Source: Halopseudomonas formosensis (GTDB taxonomy: Bacteria; Pseudomonadota; Gammaproteobacteria; Pseudomonadales; Pseudomonadaceae). Taken from it: a stretch of 64,000 bases of DNA. Position numbers and translations under genes: made by a program. The stretch spans positions 117,103-181,102 of the forward strand of contig NZ_FOYD01000005.1 in NCBI RefSeq assembly GCF_900115905.1, read 5' to 3'. Positions within the stretch are counted from its first letter, which is position 1, and every line of letters begins with the position of its first letter. Below the pieces are notes generated by a model, which did no database searches, was not told the DNA's origin, and saw only the letters and a list, made by a program, of their open reading frames with translations. Below are positions 1 to 7,912 of this stretch, one piece after another.

Positions 1-19
1 GCCCAACGTTCTGCCCAGG

Positions 20-712
20 TCACAGTTCGGTCCTCGCATAGCCGCGGTTGGCACGGTGCTCGAACCAGTGCAGCGCCGCCATGATGATGACGGTCAGACC
101 CAGGTAGATCAGTGCCGCCATGAAGTAGAAGGTGAAGGGTTCCTTGGTGGCGTTGGCCGCCACCTGGGCCTTGCGCATGACCTCCTCGAGGGAGATCAGC
201 GATACCAGCGCAGTATCCTTGAGCATGATCAGGTACAGATTGCCCAGCCCCGGCAGGGCAACCCGCCACAGCTGCGGCAGGGTGATGCGCCAGAAGATGC
301 GCAGCCGCGACATGCCCAGTGCCAGACCGGCCTCACGCTGGCCCGGATGCAGGGACAGCAGGGCACCGCGGAAGACTTCGGTGGCGTAGGCACCGAAACA
401 CAGCCCCAGGGCGATGGTGCCGGCCGCGAAGGGGCTGAGGGTCAGATAGGGGTTGCCGAAGTGGCTGCCGAGCCAGTTCATCAGTGAGGTGGTGCCGTAG
501 TAGGCCATCAGTACCCAGAGGGTCTCCGGCACACCGCGTACCACCGAGGTATAGAAGCCGCCGACACCGCGCAGGGCGCGGTTGCCGGAAACCTTGGCGC
601 TGGCACCGAGCAGGCCGAGCAGCAGCCCGAGAGCCACCGAGGCCAGCGACAGGCGTATGGTCATCCAGGTCCCTTCCAGGAGGGCTGGACCGAATCCGTG
701 TAAGTCAGGCAT
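20..712 (-). CDS. Polar amino-acid ABC transporter permease (HisM/HisQ family)
   Basis: Inner-membrane permease of a periplasmic-binding-protein-dependent importer for a polar or basic amino acid. The 230-residue protein has hydrophobic segments at about 15-40, 55-75, 90-115, 150-175 and 195-215. It carries the EAA loop that contacts the ATPase (about 127-150, EAGLALGMSRLRIFWRITLP). It lies 51 bp downstream of the binding-protein gene on the same strand, with the ATPase gene before that, so the three form one operon. Importers of this type usually have two permeases; a second could lie beyond the left window edge. The exact substrate cannot be read from the sequence. Confidence 0.9.
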   Translation of the reverse strand: MPDLHGFGPALLEGTWMTIRLSLASVALGLLLGLLGASAKVSGNRALRGVGGFYTSVVRGVPETLWVLMAYYGTTSLMNWLGSHFGNPYLTLSPFAAGTIALGLCFGAYATEVFRGALLSLHPGQREAGLALGMSRLRIFWRITLPQLWRVALPGLGNLYLIMLKDTALVSLISLEEVMRKAQVAANATKEPFTFYFMAALIYLGLTVIIMAALHWFEHRANRGYARTEL

Positions 713-763
713 GTGTGTCAGGTCTGATAAGCGGAACCGGGCCCCGCAGGGCCCGGCCTTCCA

Positions 764-1516
764 TCAGCGGATGCTGAAGGGGAAGTACTTGGCGTTGATC
801 TCGTCGTAGGTACCGTCTTCGATGATCTCAGCCAGGGCCTTGTTCAGGCGCTCGCGCAGCGGATCACCCTTGCGCACGGCGATACCGATCTGGTCGTCGT
901 CGAATACCGGCTCACCCTTGAGCTCGAAGTTGGCACCGGCGTCGCTCTGCAGCCATTCGTACTGCACGAAGACGTCAGCCAGCACGCCGTCGATACGGCC
1001 GGAGGCCATATCCAGATAGGCGTTTTCCTGGGTGTCGTAGAGGCGGATGGTCACCACGTCACCGAGGTTCTCTTCCAGCCACTGACCGGCGATGGTCGCC
1101 CGCTGCGCGCCAATGGTCTTGCCCTTGAGGTAGTCATTGTCCACCTTGAAGTCGCTGTTCTTGGGCGCCACGAACTGCAGCTTGTTGGTGTAATAGGGGT
1201 CGGTGAAGTCCACCGCACGCTTGCGCTCCTCGGTGATCGACATGGAGGCCACCAGGAAGTCGAAGCGACGGGTATTGAGTGCCGGGATGATGCCGTCCCA
1301 GTCGGAGGTCACCACACTGCACTCGGCGCCCATCTTCTCGCACAGAGCGTGGGCGATATCCAGATCGAAGCCGACCGCCTTGCCGGTGTTGTCGATCTCG
1401 TTGAAGGGAGGATAGGCGCCTTCGGTGCCGATACGCAGCTTGTCGGCTGCCACTGCCTGGCCACCCAGGAATACAGCGGCCAGGGCCGCCAGAAGAACTG
1501 CCTTGTAGCTTTTCAT
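764..1516 (-). CDS. Periplasmic amino-acid-binding protein of ABC importer
   Basis: Family 3 solute-binding protein that captures an amino acid in the periplasm and delivers it to the membrane permease. Residues 1-24 form a signal peptide ending in QAVAA. The mature protein begins with the family pattern LRIGTEGAYPPFNE and continues with GFDLDIAHALCEKMG and the ligand-loop region DFLVASMSITEERKRAVDFTDPYY. At 250 residues it has the usual length for lysine/arginine/ornithine- or histidine-binding proteins. Its start codon overlaps the stop of the upstream ATPase gene by 4 bp (ATGA), which implies translational coupling. A basic amino acid is the most likely ligand, by family resemblance only. 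Confidence 0.9.
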   Translation of the reverse strand: MKSYKAVLLAALAAVFLGGQAVAADKLRIGTEGAYPPFNEIDNTGKAVGFDLDIAHALCEKMGAECSVVTSDWDGIIPALNTRRFDFLVASMSITEERKRAVDFTDPYYTNKLQFVAPKNSDFKVDNDYLKGKTIGAQRATIAGQWLEENLGDVVTIRLYDTQENAYLDMASGRIDGVLADVFVQYEWLQSDAGANFELKGEPVFDDDQIGIAVRKGDPLRERLNKALAEIIEDGTYDEINAKYFPFSIR

Positions 1517-2295
1517 CGATACTGCTCCTTCTTATGGCTGGACATGAACTGCCTGCAGCGCTCGGAGGTGGGATTGTCGAATACCTGCTCCGGAGTGCCG
1601 ATCTCTTCCACCTGTCCCTGATGCAGGAACACCACCTGACTGGACACCTGACGGGCAAAGCCCATCTCGTGGGTAACCAACAGCATAGTACGTCCTTCTT
1701 CGGCCAGGGCCCGGATAACCATGAGCACCTCATTGACCATTTCCGGGTCCAGTGCCGAGGTCGGCTCGTCGAACAGTATGACCTGGGGCTTCATCGCCAG
1801 GGTGCGGGCGATGGCCGCACGCTGTTGCTGGCCGCCGGAGAGCTGGGCCGGATAGGCATGGCGCTTGTCGGCGATGCCGACCTTCTCCAGGAACACCTCG
1901 GCGGCGGCGATGGCATCGGCCTTGGACTGGCCCAGCACACGCCGCGGCGCTTCGATGATGTTCTCCAGGATGGTCATGTGCGGCCACAGGTTGAAGCTCT
2001 GGAACACGAACCCCACCCGCGCCCGCAGGCGATTGATCTGGGCATGGTCGGCGGCCACCAGGGAGCCGTCGCGACTGGGCTTGAGCTTGAGCTCCTCGCC
2101 GGCGACCAGTATCTGGCCCTGATGGGGGTTTTCCAGCAGGTTGATGCAGCGCAACAGGGTGCTTTTCCCGGAACCGGACGAGCCGAGGATGGAAATGACG
2201 TCGCCATCCCGGGCCAGCAGGTCGACGCCCTTGAGAACCTCAAGATCGCCATAGCGCTTGTGCAGGTTGCGCACTTCGAGAGCAGGGGGTGTCAC
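1513..2295 (-). CDS. Amino-acid ABC transporter ATP-binding protein
   Basis: Cytoplasmic ATPase that powers the importer encoded downstream. It shows Walker A (GSSGSGKST, about 38-46), the Q-loop region (FVFQSFNLWPHMT), signature LSGGQQQR, Walker B with catalytic glutamate (VILFDEPTSALDPE) and the switch histidine (LVTHEMGFA). Length is 260 residues, close to HisP/GlnQ (about 240-260). It is the first gene of the operon, reading away from the tRNA-Phe integration region. The insertion of the satellite therefore replaced whatever lay upstream, and I see no strong promoter in 2296-2450. Confidence 0.92.
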   Translation of the reverse strand: MTPPALEVRNLHKRYGDLEVLKGVDLLARDGDVISILGSSGSGKSTLLRCINLLENPHQGQILVAGEELKLKPSRDGSLVAADHAQINRLRARVGFVFQSFNLWPHMTILENIIEAPRRVLGQSKADAIAAAEVFLEKVGIADKRHAYPAQLSGGQQQRAAIARTLAMKPQVILFDEPTSALDPEMVNEVLMVIRALAEEGRTMLLVTHEMGFARQVSSQVVFLHQGQVEEIGTPEQVFDNPTSERCRQFMSSHKKEQYR

Positions 2296-2452
2296 GTAAA
2301 GTTATCCAATCTGAAGCAATGCCGCAAAGCTAGCACAGGTGGGGGATATGACCAATAAGTCGTTTCGCTGGACCGACAGGCTACGACACCGATACAGACC
2401 CGGCCAACCTGGGCAGATCTGCCGACGCGGCCTGGACGGACCGAGATGACAC

Positions 2453-2488
2453 AAAAAAGCCCGCTGGCAAAACCAGCAGGCTTGGAAT
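2453..2488 (-). terminator. Intrinsic terminator, probably the original tRNA-Phe terminator
   Basis: Read on the minus strand, a stem AAGCC-GCTGG / CCAGC-GGCTT with a short T-rich loop is followed by TTTTTTG. It lies just outside the satellite boundary, in the position a terminator of tRNA-Phe would have occupied before the element inserted. Confidence 0.65.
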
Positions 2489-2495
2489 AATGGTG

Positions 2496-2514
2496 CCAGG
2501 GACGGAATCGAACC
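2496..2514. other. Left attachment-site repeat (orphan tRNA-Phe 3' end)
   Basis: These 19 bases are identical to 11860-11878 inside the tRNA-Phe gene. Extending left, TGGTGCC here compares with TGGTGCCC in the tRNA, so the copy lacks one C of the acceptor stem. It marks the element end distal to the tRNA. Confidence 0.85.
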
Positions 2515-2917
2515 AGACACGAAAACCCCTGTAATCACTGGCGCCAGCCATAGCCGGTTGAAAATCTACTCACAAATCTACTCACAAATTGCCGGGCTGT
2601 GTCGGTTTTTACCGGCAGTAACTGGCAATCAAACGTGAGGCGGCGCGCATATTGCCGTAAATCGGCGAGGGATTCCACCACCACCGGCGCTGTGAGTGAT
2701 AACCAGGTTGCTCTATCCGCTGGTCACTGGTGCGGGTGCTCTGTCGAGGGCGGGGCCTTGCGCGGCCTGGCTCTCAGAAGGGAGGCAGCGGCATCAGCGC
2801 AGCCAATAACGAAACAACAACCAACCGCTGGAAAATCCTCGTATGTAGCCCTCGGGCGGGCCTCGAATAACCCGCAGGTGGGGTGGGTGCCGGGAGTACC
2901 TTTCAGACTTTCACTGC
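2515..2917. other. Non-coding end of the satellite between attachment site and capsid-gene terminator
   Basis: Apart from the 12-mer tandem repeat at 2563-2586, I recognise nothing in this stretch. Open frames here on both strands show no family resemblance and no convincing ribosome-binding site. A packaging or excision site could lie here, but nothing in the sequence identifies one. Confidence 0.4.
2563..2586. repeat. Tandem 12-mer AATCTACTCACA, putative integrase arm site (left)
   Basis: Two head-to-tail copies of AATCTACTCACA. The same 24-bp tandem recurs at 11717-11740, with a single inverted copy at 11692-11703, so the motif sits near both element ends. Short repeats flanking an att core next to a tyrosine integrase are the expected form of arm-type binding sites. 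Confidence 0.7.
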
Positions 2918-2959
2918 AAAAAAAAGGCGGGTAACGGCTGTCCTCACCCGTTACCCGCC
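2918..2959 (-). terminator. Terminator of the protease-capsid gene
   Basis: A perfect 12-bp stem, GGCGGGTAACGG (2926-2937) paired with CCGTTACCCGCC (2948-2959), has a 10-base loop. On the minus strand it is followed by a run of eight T. It starts 18 bp after the capsid-fusion stop codon and so ends that transcript. Confidence 0.88.
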
Positions 2960-2977
2960 CAACCACACGCCCTAGGG

Positions 2978-4837
2978 TTATCCGTTGCTAGGTGCCAGCA
3001 CACCTTTAACCAGGCCACGATAATCCAGCGCGGCCACGCCGGCATCGATGCGTACTTTGTAGCTCACCCCGTCCACAGTCCAGCCTTCCTGCTGCTCAAT
3101 GTAGGGGGTGTCGGCGCCGTCCAGGTAAGCCACCTCAATGGTGTCGCTGCCTTGCGCTGCCGCAACGTACCAGGTCGAAGCGCTGGTCTCGTCCAGGCGG
3201 CTCTCAACAATCAGCGTTCCCATGTTGTTCACTGGGTTCATAATGCCGCTGTTCATCTCCGCGCCGGGGATTGAAGTGCTATTGATGACCTGCATGGCAG
3301 CAGACTCCAGGGCCGCCGGCACAATAACAAACGCCGGAGCAATGTTCAGCGCGTTGCCTTTGCTGTCCTTCTGCAGGCGCATCTTCTGGCGAGCCTCACC
3401 CAATACGGATGGCGACATCCCGTCCTCAGCTGTGACGATATTCCCGTGGTCGGTATGGAACAGCGCCTTACCGTCAACAAAGTTACCGTTGGTGGTCAGC
3501 ACCGCATATACCAGGTCGCCGATAGTACGGCTGGCGGCGCGGCCAAGGTTCGCCGGCACAGTGCTGAATGCGCTCAGGTCGTCATTGATGATGGCTTGGC
3601 GGGTGATGCTAAACAGGCCGCCATAGGTCGCCAGGGTAATCGGTACTCCATGGTCGTCCGTGGAGACGTACTGATACTCCGCACCTTCTGCCACTCGGGG
3701 CAGTTGAGGGAATCCAGCCAGGCCAGCGCGGTGCGCTGTATGGAAGTTGGTCAGCGTCCCCTTCTTGGTCCAGAGCGGGAAGGTTTCGCCGCTGTTCTGC
3801 CAGCCGGCCAGCATCGCCTTCTGGCTTACGTCCAGTAGCACATGACCAAAGTCGCTGGTGCTGTGGGTGAAGGCGGCACCGACTACCTGCATTTTGGAGC
3901 CGAACCCGGCAATACCCACGCCGCGCTCGGTGAGCGATGCCCGGGCCATATCCATCAGACTCATGGTCATGTAGGGGCTGGCCTTGTCCTGGGCCTTGGC
4001 AAGTCCCAGGCGGGCCGCCAGAGCGTCAGTCATGCCGTCGCGAATGATGTTGCCGTTCCCGGCGTGAATGAAGGTGCCGGGCTTGGTCGGCGGCGCTGAA
4101 GGGGTTGTATCTTCACCCAGGGCAGCCATGACAGCAGCCCGGATCTCGGCAGGGGTTTTGCTCATGATATCGGTACTCTCAATCAGATTGGTTACGGCGG
4201 GGATCGACTGGATTTCAGGGTTCAGGATTGCACTGATTTCCCTGGCTCTGGCCTCGGCCTTGCGTGCTGCCAGGCGCTGGCGACACTGTGCGGCGGCTGC
4301 GGGGACTTGTACTACGTCGGCAAGGTAGGTCATGGCCCGGGCTGCCATACGGGGTTTCTCGCGCCCCCCATCCTCCACTCGGTGGGCAAAACCGGCGTCC
4401 ACCGCCTCATGGGCGTTGTACCAGGTCTCAACTTCCATCAGCGCGGCGACTGTCTCACTCGGCAGGCCGGTACGCTCGGCATAGAGCGCAGTCATTTCGG
4501 CAGCAGCTTTATCCAGGGTCTCGGCAGTTTTGCGCATGTCCTCAGCGTCACCAGCGGCAACCGTCCAAGGGTTGTGAACCATCAGCAGGCTGTGCTCTGC
4601 CATGATCACTTCATCAGCCGCCAGCATGATGATGGTCGCGGCACTCGCGCACAGGCCATCTACAACTGCCGTCACGCGCCCTTTGTGTTTGCGCAGGGTG
4701 CTGTAAATGGCGAGCGCGTCCGTCACGCTGCCACCGGGGCTGTTGATGTGAACAGTTACCGGCGCGCTACCGATCAGAGCGGCCTTGACTACTCTGGCGG
4801 TGTTGCTGTCGATAACGTCATAAACATGAATATCCAT
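2978..4837 (-). CDS. Prohead protease-major capsid protein fusion
   Basis: A 619-residue protein joining two phage-head functions. Residues 1 to about 190 form a ClpP/S49-like maturation protease with INSPGGSV (31-38), the nucleophile in GLCASAAT (Ser65) and MVHNPW (His88). Residues about 260-619 resemble a phage major capsid protein, with motifs such as ALFHTDHGN. The linker (about 200-260) is low in complexity and could be cut during maturation. The gene begins 2 bp after a small ribbon-helix-helix-like gene and ends at a strong terminator. Both are served by a promoter overlapped by a LexA-type box. A satellite carrying its own capsid, but no portal or terminase, could build or resize heads using a helper phage; that use is inferred. 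Confidence 0.85.
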   Translation of the reverse strand: MDIHVYDVIDSNTARVVKAALIGSAPVTVHINSPGGSVTDALAIYSTLRKHKGRVTAVVDGLCASAATIIMLAADEVIMAEHSLLMVHNPWTVAAGDAEDMRKTAETLDKAAAEMTALYAERTGLPSETVAALMEVETWYNAHEAVDAGFAHRVEDGGREKPRMAARAMTYLADVVQVPAAAAQCRQRLAARKAEARAREISAILNPEIQSIPAVTNLIESTDIMSKTPAEIRAAVMAALGEDTTPSAPPTKPGTFIHAGNGNIIRDGMTDALAARLGLAKAQDKASPYMTMSLMDMARASLTERGVGIAGFGSKMQVVGAAFTHSTSDFGHVLLDVSQKAMLAGWQNSGETFPLWTKKGTLTNFHTAHRAGLAGFPQLPRVAEGAEYQYVSTDDHGVPITLATYGGLFSITRQAIINDDLSAFSTVPANLGRAASRTIGDLVYAVLTTNGNFVDGKALFHTDHGNIVTAEDGMSPSVLGEARQKMRLQKDSKGNALNIAPAFVIVPAALESAAMQVINSTSIPGAEMNSGIMNPVNNMGTLIVESRLDETSASTWYVAAAQGSDTIEVAYLDGADTPYIEQQEGWTVDGVSYKVRIDAGVAALDYRGLVKGVLAPSNG

Positions 4838-4839
4838 GC

Positions 4840-5055
4840 TCAGCCCTCGCTGTTGCCCTGAACTTCATGGCGGAACTGGACAGCAGCCGCTTGCTGGTCG
4901 CACCATTTGACGATCGCGTGACGGGCCAGCGCCGGGATGGTGAACGGGGGCAGCACGTCATCAGGCAGCTGCGAATCAATCTGTCGCTTCAGTTGCTCCA
5001 GGGCGCGTACTGCGTTTTCGTCAAGATGGATGGTTACGGTTCTCGATGTGGTCAT
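4840..5055 (-). CDS. Small ribbon-helix-helix-like protein upstream of the capsid fusion
   Basis: A 71-residue protein starting MTTSRTVTIHLDENAVRALEQLKRQ. The N-terminal strand followed by two helices resembles ribbon-helix-helix DNA-binding proteins. An in-frame ATG at 5088 would lie upstream of the predicted transcription start (about 5086), so the ATG at 5055 is chosen. The gene is first in a two-gene unit with the protease-capsid fusion 2 bp downstream, and could act as its autoregulator. I do not recognise a named family; the fold call rests on pattern only. Confidence 0.6.
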   Translation of the reverse strand: MTTSRTVTIHLDENAVRALEQLKRQIDSQLPDDVLPPFTIPALARHAIVKWCDQQAAAVQFRHEVQGNSEG

Positions 5056-5076
5056 AGCTTGATGGTCTCTACTGAA

Positions 5077-5121
5077 TACTGGATACAATCACAGTATTCT
5101 GATGACCATCAGATCGGTCAA
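5077..5121 (-). promoter_or_regulatory. SOS-type promoter: LexA-like box over the -10 of the capsid unit
   Basis: Minus-strand -35 TTGACC (5116-5121), 17-bp spacer, -10 AATACT (5093-5098). The sequence TACTG-N10-CAGTA at 5077-5096 matches the enterobacterial LexA consensus arms exactly and is part of a longer palindrome, GAATACTG/CAGTATTC (5074-5099). The box covers the -10, so bound repressor would block transcription of the capsid operon. Confidence 0.75.
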
Positions 5122-5291
5122 CCCGGCGCCTTTCCTGTGATATCAGCTGGGATCAGCTGGGAAGAATAAGCGCCAAACTTCCCGACGAACGGCGCCGAAA
5201 GACGGGGGCAGAGCAATGTCCGGGCGGGTGGCGAGAATCCTAAACACCCGGGAATCGGGGTATTTGGCGGGGTGCGCCTTCGGGGCGGTGA

Positions 5292-5582
5292 TCAGTCCCG
5301 GTGGGTATACCAGCCGGTCACGCAGCCATGCGGGCCGAACGTAACAACCTGGTCACCCGCCGGGCTCCAATACTCCCACTCATCCCCGCCAGGGTAAGCG
5401 CTTCGCACCTTGGTCGGCTTGCCCCAACTACGTTCAACGTCCGCCGCCTTCATGCCCACCTTGATGGTTTTCTGGATGATGGCCTGGCGCAGCTGGCTGC
5501 TGGTGAACTGCTTGCACTCCGCATGGGCTGTACCCGTCACCAGCAGCCCGATGACTATGGCGGAGAATAGTGGGTGGCGCAT
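5292..5582 (-). CDS. Small secreted protein of the satellite, unknown function
   Basis: A 96-residue protein with a clear Sec signal peptide (about 1-21, cleavage near AHA-EC). A compact domain follows: VGMKAADVERSWGKPTKVRS and GDEWEYWSPAGDQVVTFGPHGCVTGW. The G-K/M-x6-V-x2-x-W/GxP pattern resembles SmpA/OmlA-like outer-membrane lipoprotein folds, but the mature N-terminus is not an obvious lipobox. Two Cys (22 and about 88) could form a disulfide. It is transcribed alone, as a cargo-like gene, with SD GGAGGG upstream. A secreted product is unusual among the replication genes; a host-surface role is only a guess. Confidence 0.65.
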   Translation of the reverse strand: MRHPLFSAIVIGLLVTGTAHAECKQFTSSQLRQAIIQKTIKVGMKAADVERSWGKPTKVRSAYPGGDEWEYWSPAGDQVVTFGPHGCVTGWYTHRD

Positions 5583-5642
5583 GGTGTCCCTCCATGGTCT
5601 GCATCAGCGACAAGGTAGCACCCGCGCCAGAGTCAAACCAAA

Positions 5643-5658
5643 TACCGGAATTCCGGTA
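5643..5658. promoter_or_regulatory. 16-bp perfect palindrome upstream of the secreted-protein gene
   Basis: TACCGGAATTCCGGTA is a perfect dyad 60 bp upstream of the secreted-protein start. On the minus strand it is followed by TTGACT, a possible -35. Candidate operator; the cognate regulator is unknown, though a winged-helix gene lies about 200 bp away. I see no gene in the rest of 5583-5853. Confidence 0.45.
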
Positions 5659-5853
5659 GTTTAAATACCTCGGAAAAGCGGGATTTAAATGTGACGGAAT
5701 CCCACTGTTAGCCGGTTTTTCATTCTCTCAGTACAGAAACGCAGAAAGCGGCGCAAACCCGCGCCAGCCGTGGGGTTGATGGAGTGCGCAGAAGTGCATG
5801 AGTAGCGAAATAGCCTATGTTCCACGGAGTCCGGGGCATACCGTCACGCGATG

Positions 5854-6222
5854 TCACGCAGGGTCACGCCGATCCAGCGCCAGCAGCTTGTCCAGCGCAA
5901 TCTCTGACCTTGCTCTGCTGCCTCGCTTCCATTCAGCAGCAGCCAGCCGGTCATGCTCCAGCCGCCCCGCATTCCAGTAGCACCGCAGGGTCTTATCTCG
6001 ATGACCAGGGCGGCCGATCTCCACCCAGACCTGGACGGCTTGCTTCTCACTGATAACAAGGCCCTGGCGCTCCATAAGGCGCAGAGTCCGCGCAACCTGT
6101 CGATGGCATTTACCGATGATGCCGGCAACGGTCGCCGCGTTTCTGGGGGGCGGGCCGTGTTCCAGATAGTCCGGACTGCTGAGCGCCTCCAGGATCAGGC
6201 GTTTGTTATTGGTTAATCTCAT
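5854..6222 (-). CDS. Winged-helix DNA-binding-like protein
   Basis: A 122-residue protein starting MRLTNNKRLILEALSS. Residues about 5-65 read as a winged helix-turn-helix: RLILEAL, then TVAGIIGKCHRQVARTLRLMERQGLVISEKQAVQVWVEI, where a recognition helix precedes a beta-wing. Longer in-frame starts up to 6357 lack any similarity and overlap the upstream gene, so the ATG at 6222 is used. An inverted repeat (GCTACAG-N7-CTGTAGC, 6265-6285) lies between this gene and the one before it, in a position suited to autoregulation. It is probably a transcriptional regulator of the satellite; the target is unknown. Confidence 0.65.
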   Translation of the reverse strand: MRLTNNKRLILEALSSPDYLEHGPPPRNAATVAGIIGKCHRQVARTLRLMERQGLVISEKQAVQVWVEIGRPGHRDKTLRCYWNAGRLEHDRLAAAEWKRGSRARSEIALDKLLALDRRDPA

Positions 6223-6264
6223 GGTTGTTCTACAGATGGTGGGCAATAAGAGGCGGCCGGCAAT

Positions 6265-6285
6265 GCTACAGAGCGTCACTGTAGC
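6265..6285. promoter_or_regulatory. Inverted repeat GCTACAG-N7-CTGTAGC
   Basis: Perfect 7-bp arms separated by 7 bp, 43 bp upstream of the winged-helix gene. It could be an operator for that regulator, or a small RNA hairpin in the transcript. Confidence 0.4.
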
Positions 6286-6301
6286 GTTACCGGCCCGGTT
6301 G

Positions 6302-6595
6302 TTACTTGACTGTGGCCTGCTCCCACCTGGCTCTGGCTGCCGCTTGGGCTTCAGCATGGGTCATCGGGTTGCCGATCATAGTGAAAGGCGGATACCCCGG
6401 CACAATCACCGTCCAGTTACAGCGCCGCGCCAATCCATCCCCGGACGCCAGCTCCGCTATCAGCTCCAGGCGATGGGCCTTGATATAGCGGCGCATATCG
6501 TCGGTTAGCCGGCTGGCGGGCGAAACGCGCACCCGCTTACCGCTCAGCCGGACGGCCAGGCCGTGCCGTTTCAGGTAGGCCACTGCGTTCATCAC
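6302..6595 (-). CDS. Hypothetical satellite protein with TubC-like N-terminus
   Basis: A 97-residue protein. Residues 5-50 (YLKRHGLAVRLSGKRVRVSP, then DMRRYIKAHRLELIAELA) resemble the small TubC-docking-like module often annotated in satellite and integrative-element proteins. A short C-terminal part (FTMIGNPMTHAEAQAAARARW) follows. It overlaps the preceding small gene by 4 bp, in the same operon as the replication ATPase. Function unknown. Confidence 0.6.
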   Translation of the reverse strand: MMNAVAYLKRHGLAVRLSGKRVRVSPASRLTDDMRRYIKAHRLELIAELASGDGLARRCNWTVIVPGYPPFTMIGNPMTHAEAQAAARARWEQATVK

Positions 6596-6780
6596 AGTTC
6601 CTCCTGGTCGGCTTCGTCGAAGCTGTCCCCCTCGGGACCGGGGGCGATCATAGGTGCCTCATCCGTCCATAGATGCCCTTTTCCCTCATAGATGCCCACT
6701 TCTGGGGGCGGGCAAGTATGGTCAGAGGGGGCATCTATGGTGTCAGTAGTCGCATCATCCCCTTTTGTGAAGGCCGCCAT
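6592..6780 (-). CDS. Small acidic hypothetical protein
   Basis: A 62-residue acidic protein beginning MAAFTKGDDATTDTIDAPSDH and ending DSFDEADQEEL. The frame is open to 6849, but that start would overlap the ATPase gene by 95 bp. The ATG at 6780 has a GGGAG sequence about 5 bp upstream and only a 26-bp overlap, so it is preferred. It overlaps the next gene by 4 bp. No family recognised. Confidence 0.5.
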   Translation of the reverse strand: MAAFTKGDDATTDTIDAPSDHTCPPPEVGIYEGKGHLWTDEAPMIAPGPEGDSFDEADQEEL

Positions 6781-7912
6781 GCCACTCCCGAAGACCGCCA
6801 CTCTTTTTCGTGGCGGTCTTCGAATGGTTTTGGCGGTCTTCGAGACCAAACCTCCAAACCCATCCTTCCTTCAACCCGACTTTTACCGCTTCGATACCAA
6901 GTGATTTCTTCGCCCGCTCAACTGTTCTCCAAGCGTGGCCGGCGCCGGCGGCATCGGCCTTAATCTGTTTGACGGGAACCTGCCCGTTAGCCAGTAAGCT
7001 GATCAGGAACTGTTCCGCGTCTTCCTTTTCGCTAACTTCCTCACTCTCGACACGCTCAACGTCCGCCAGAATCTCCCGGGCGCTGCCGCTGATGGTGTCG
7101 CCCCAGGTCACCACGGTTGTGGTGATGTGGTCGCGGACGGTTGTTTCCATAATCGAGTAGGAGCAGCCACCAGAGTCCTCGGCGATATTCGACTTTGCCC
7201 GCGCCAGCACTCGCAGGTCTGAATCCTCCTGCTTTGCCGCCACCAGAACTGTCCGCGCCAGGGCGCCGAACGCTTGCGACCCCAGCACCCGCTCCGCTGG
7301 ATTATTACCGGCGCTGCCTTTTGAAAAGTGGGTAATGCCCAGCACTGAGCAACCGTGTTTTTCCGCCAGATCAACCAGCACCTGGAGGGCGCGACGGACA
7401 TCGTTGGCCCGGTGCATATCCCCGGCCACCACCGAGACGATGGGGTCAATCATGATCAGACCCACATCACCAATGCGCTCAAGCTCGTCCGCCAGCAGGT
7501 CGGCATCCTTGGCCGGGTCGAATGGCTCAGTCTCACCAAGGTCATTGATTCGGCCCTGGAGAATGTGAACCTTATCCAGATCGGCGCCGGCAGCAATCAG
7601 GCGCGGGATAATGGTGTCCGCTGGGTCATCCTCGCTTGACCAGATCAGGGCGCTACGGGGCTCGCTGCAAGGTGTGCCATCCGGCCAGCGCCCTCCAGAT
7701 GTCAGGGTGGCTATCAGCCCAATGCTGAGGGTGGTCTTTCCGGTACCGCCAGCGCCGGCCAGGATGGTCAGCTTGCCCAGGGCAATCCAGCCGGGCCATG
7801 CCCACTGAATAGCGGCGGGGGAGATGCTCGAAGCGGGCACAGCGTGGGCCCGCCATTTTGTGCGGGCTGCCTTCGCCCATTCCTCGGCGTACCGGTCAAT
7901 AACGTTAGCCAT
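6755..7912 (-). CDS. RepA-like AAA ATPase/helicase
   Basis: A 385-residue RecA-fold ATPase of the RepA/AAA_25 type, which acts as a replicative helicase in plasmids and satellites. Walker A is GAGGTGKTT (53-61, Lys59), Walker B is GLIMIDPI (Asp156), followed by HRANDVRRALQVLVDLAEKHG and the sensor-like VLGITHFSKG. The C-terminal third (after about 270) is a winged-helix-like tail. It overlaps the upstream primase zinc-finger gene by 8 bp, and the pair would supply priming and unwinding for autonomous replication. No separate catalytic primase domain is visible in the element. Confidence 0.85.
   Translation of the reverse strand: MANVIDRYAEEWAKAARTKWRAHAVPASSISPAAIQWAWPGWIALGKLTILAGAGGTGKTTLSIGLIATLTSGGRWPDGTPCSEPRSALIWSSEDDPADTIIPRLIAAGADLDKVHILQGRINDLGETEPFDPAKDADLLADELERIGDVGLIMIDPIVSVVAGDMHRANDVRRALQVLVDLAEKHGCSVLGITHFSKGSAGNNPAERVLGSQAFGALARTVLVAAKQEDSDLRVLARAKSNIAEDSGGCSYSIMETTVRDHITTTVVTWGDTISGSAREILADVERVESEEVSEKEDAEQFLISLLANGQVPVKQIKADAAGAGHAWRTVERAKKSLGIEAVKVGLKEGWVWRFGLEDRQNHSKTATKKSGGLREWHGGLHKRG

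Noticed and set aside
2491..2520. A second, partial tRNA gene at the left end of the element
   Set aside because: Only the T-arm/acceptor 3' part is present, without D or anticodon arms; it is the att duplication.
2599..2966. Small proteins of 80-111 residues at the left end of the satellite
   Set aside because: No SD, no family pattern, overlapping frames on both strands and a terminator inside them.
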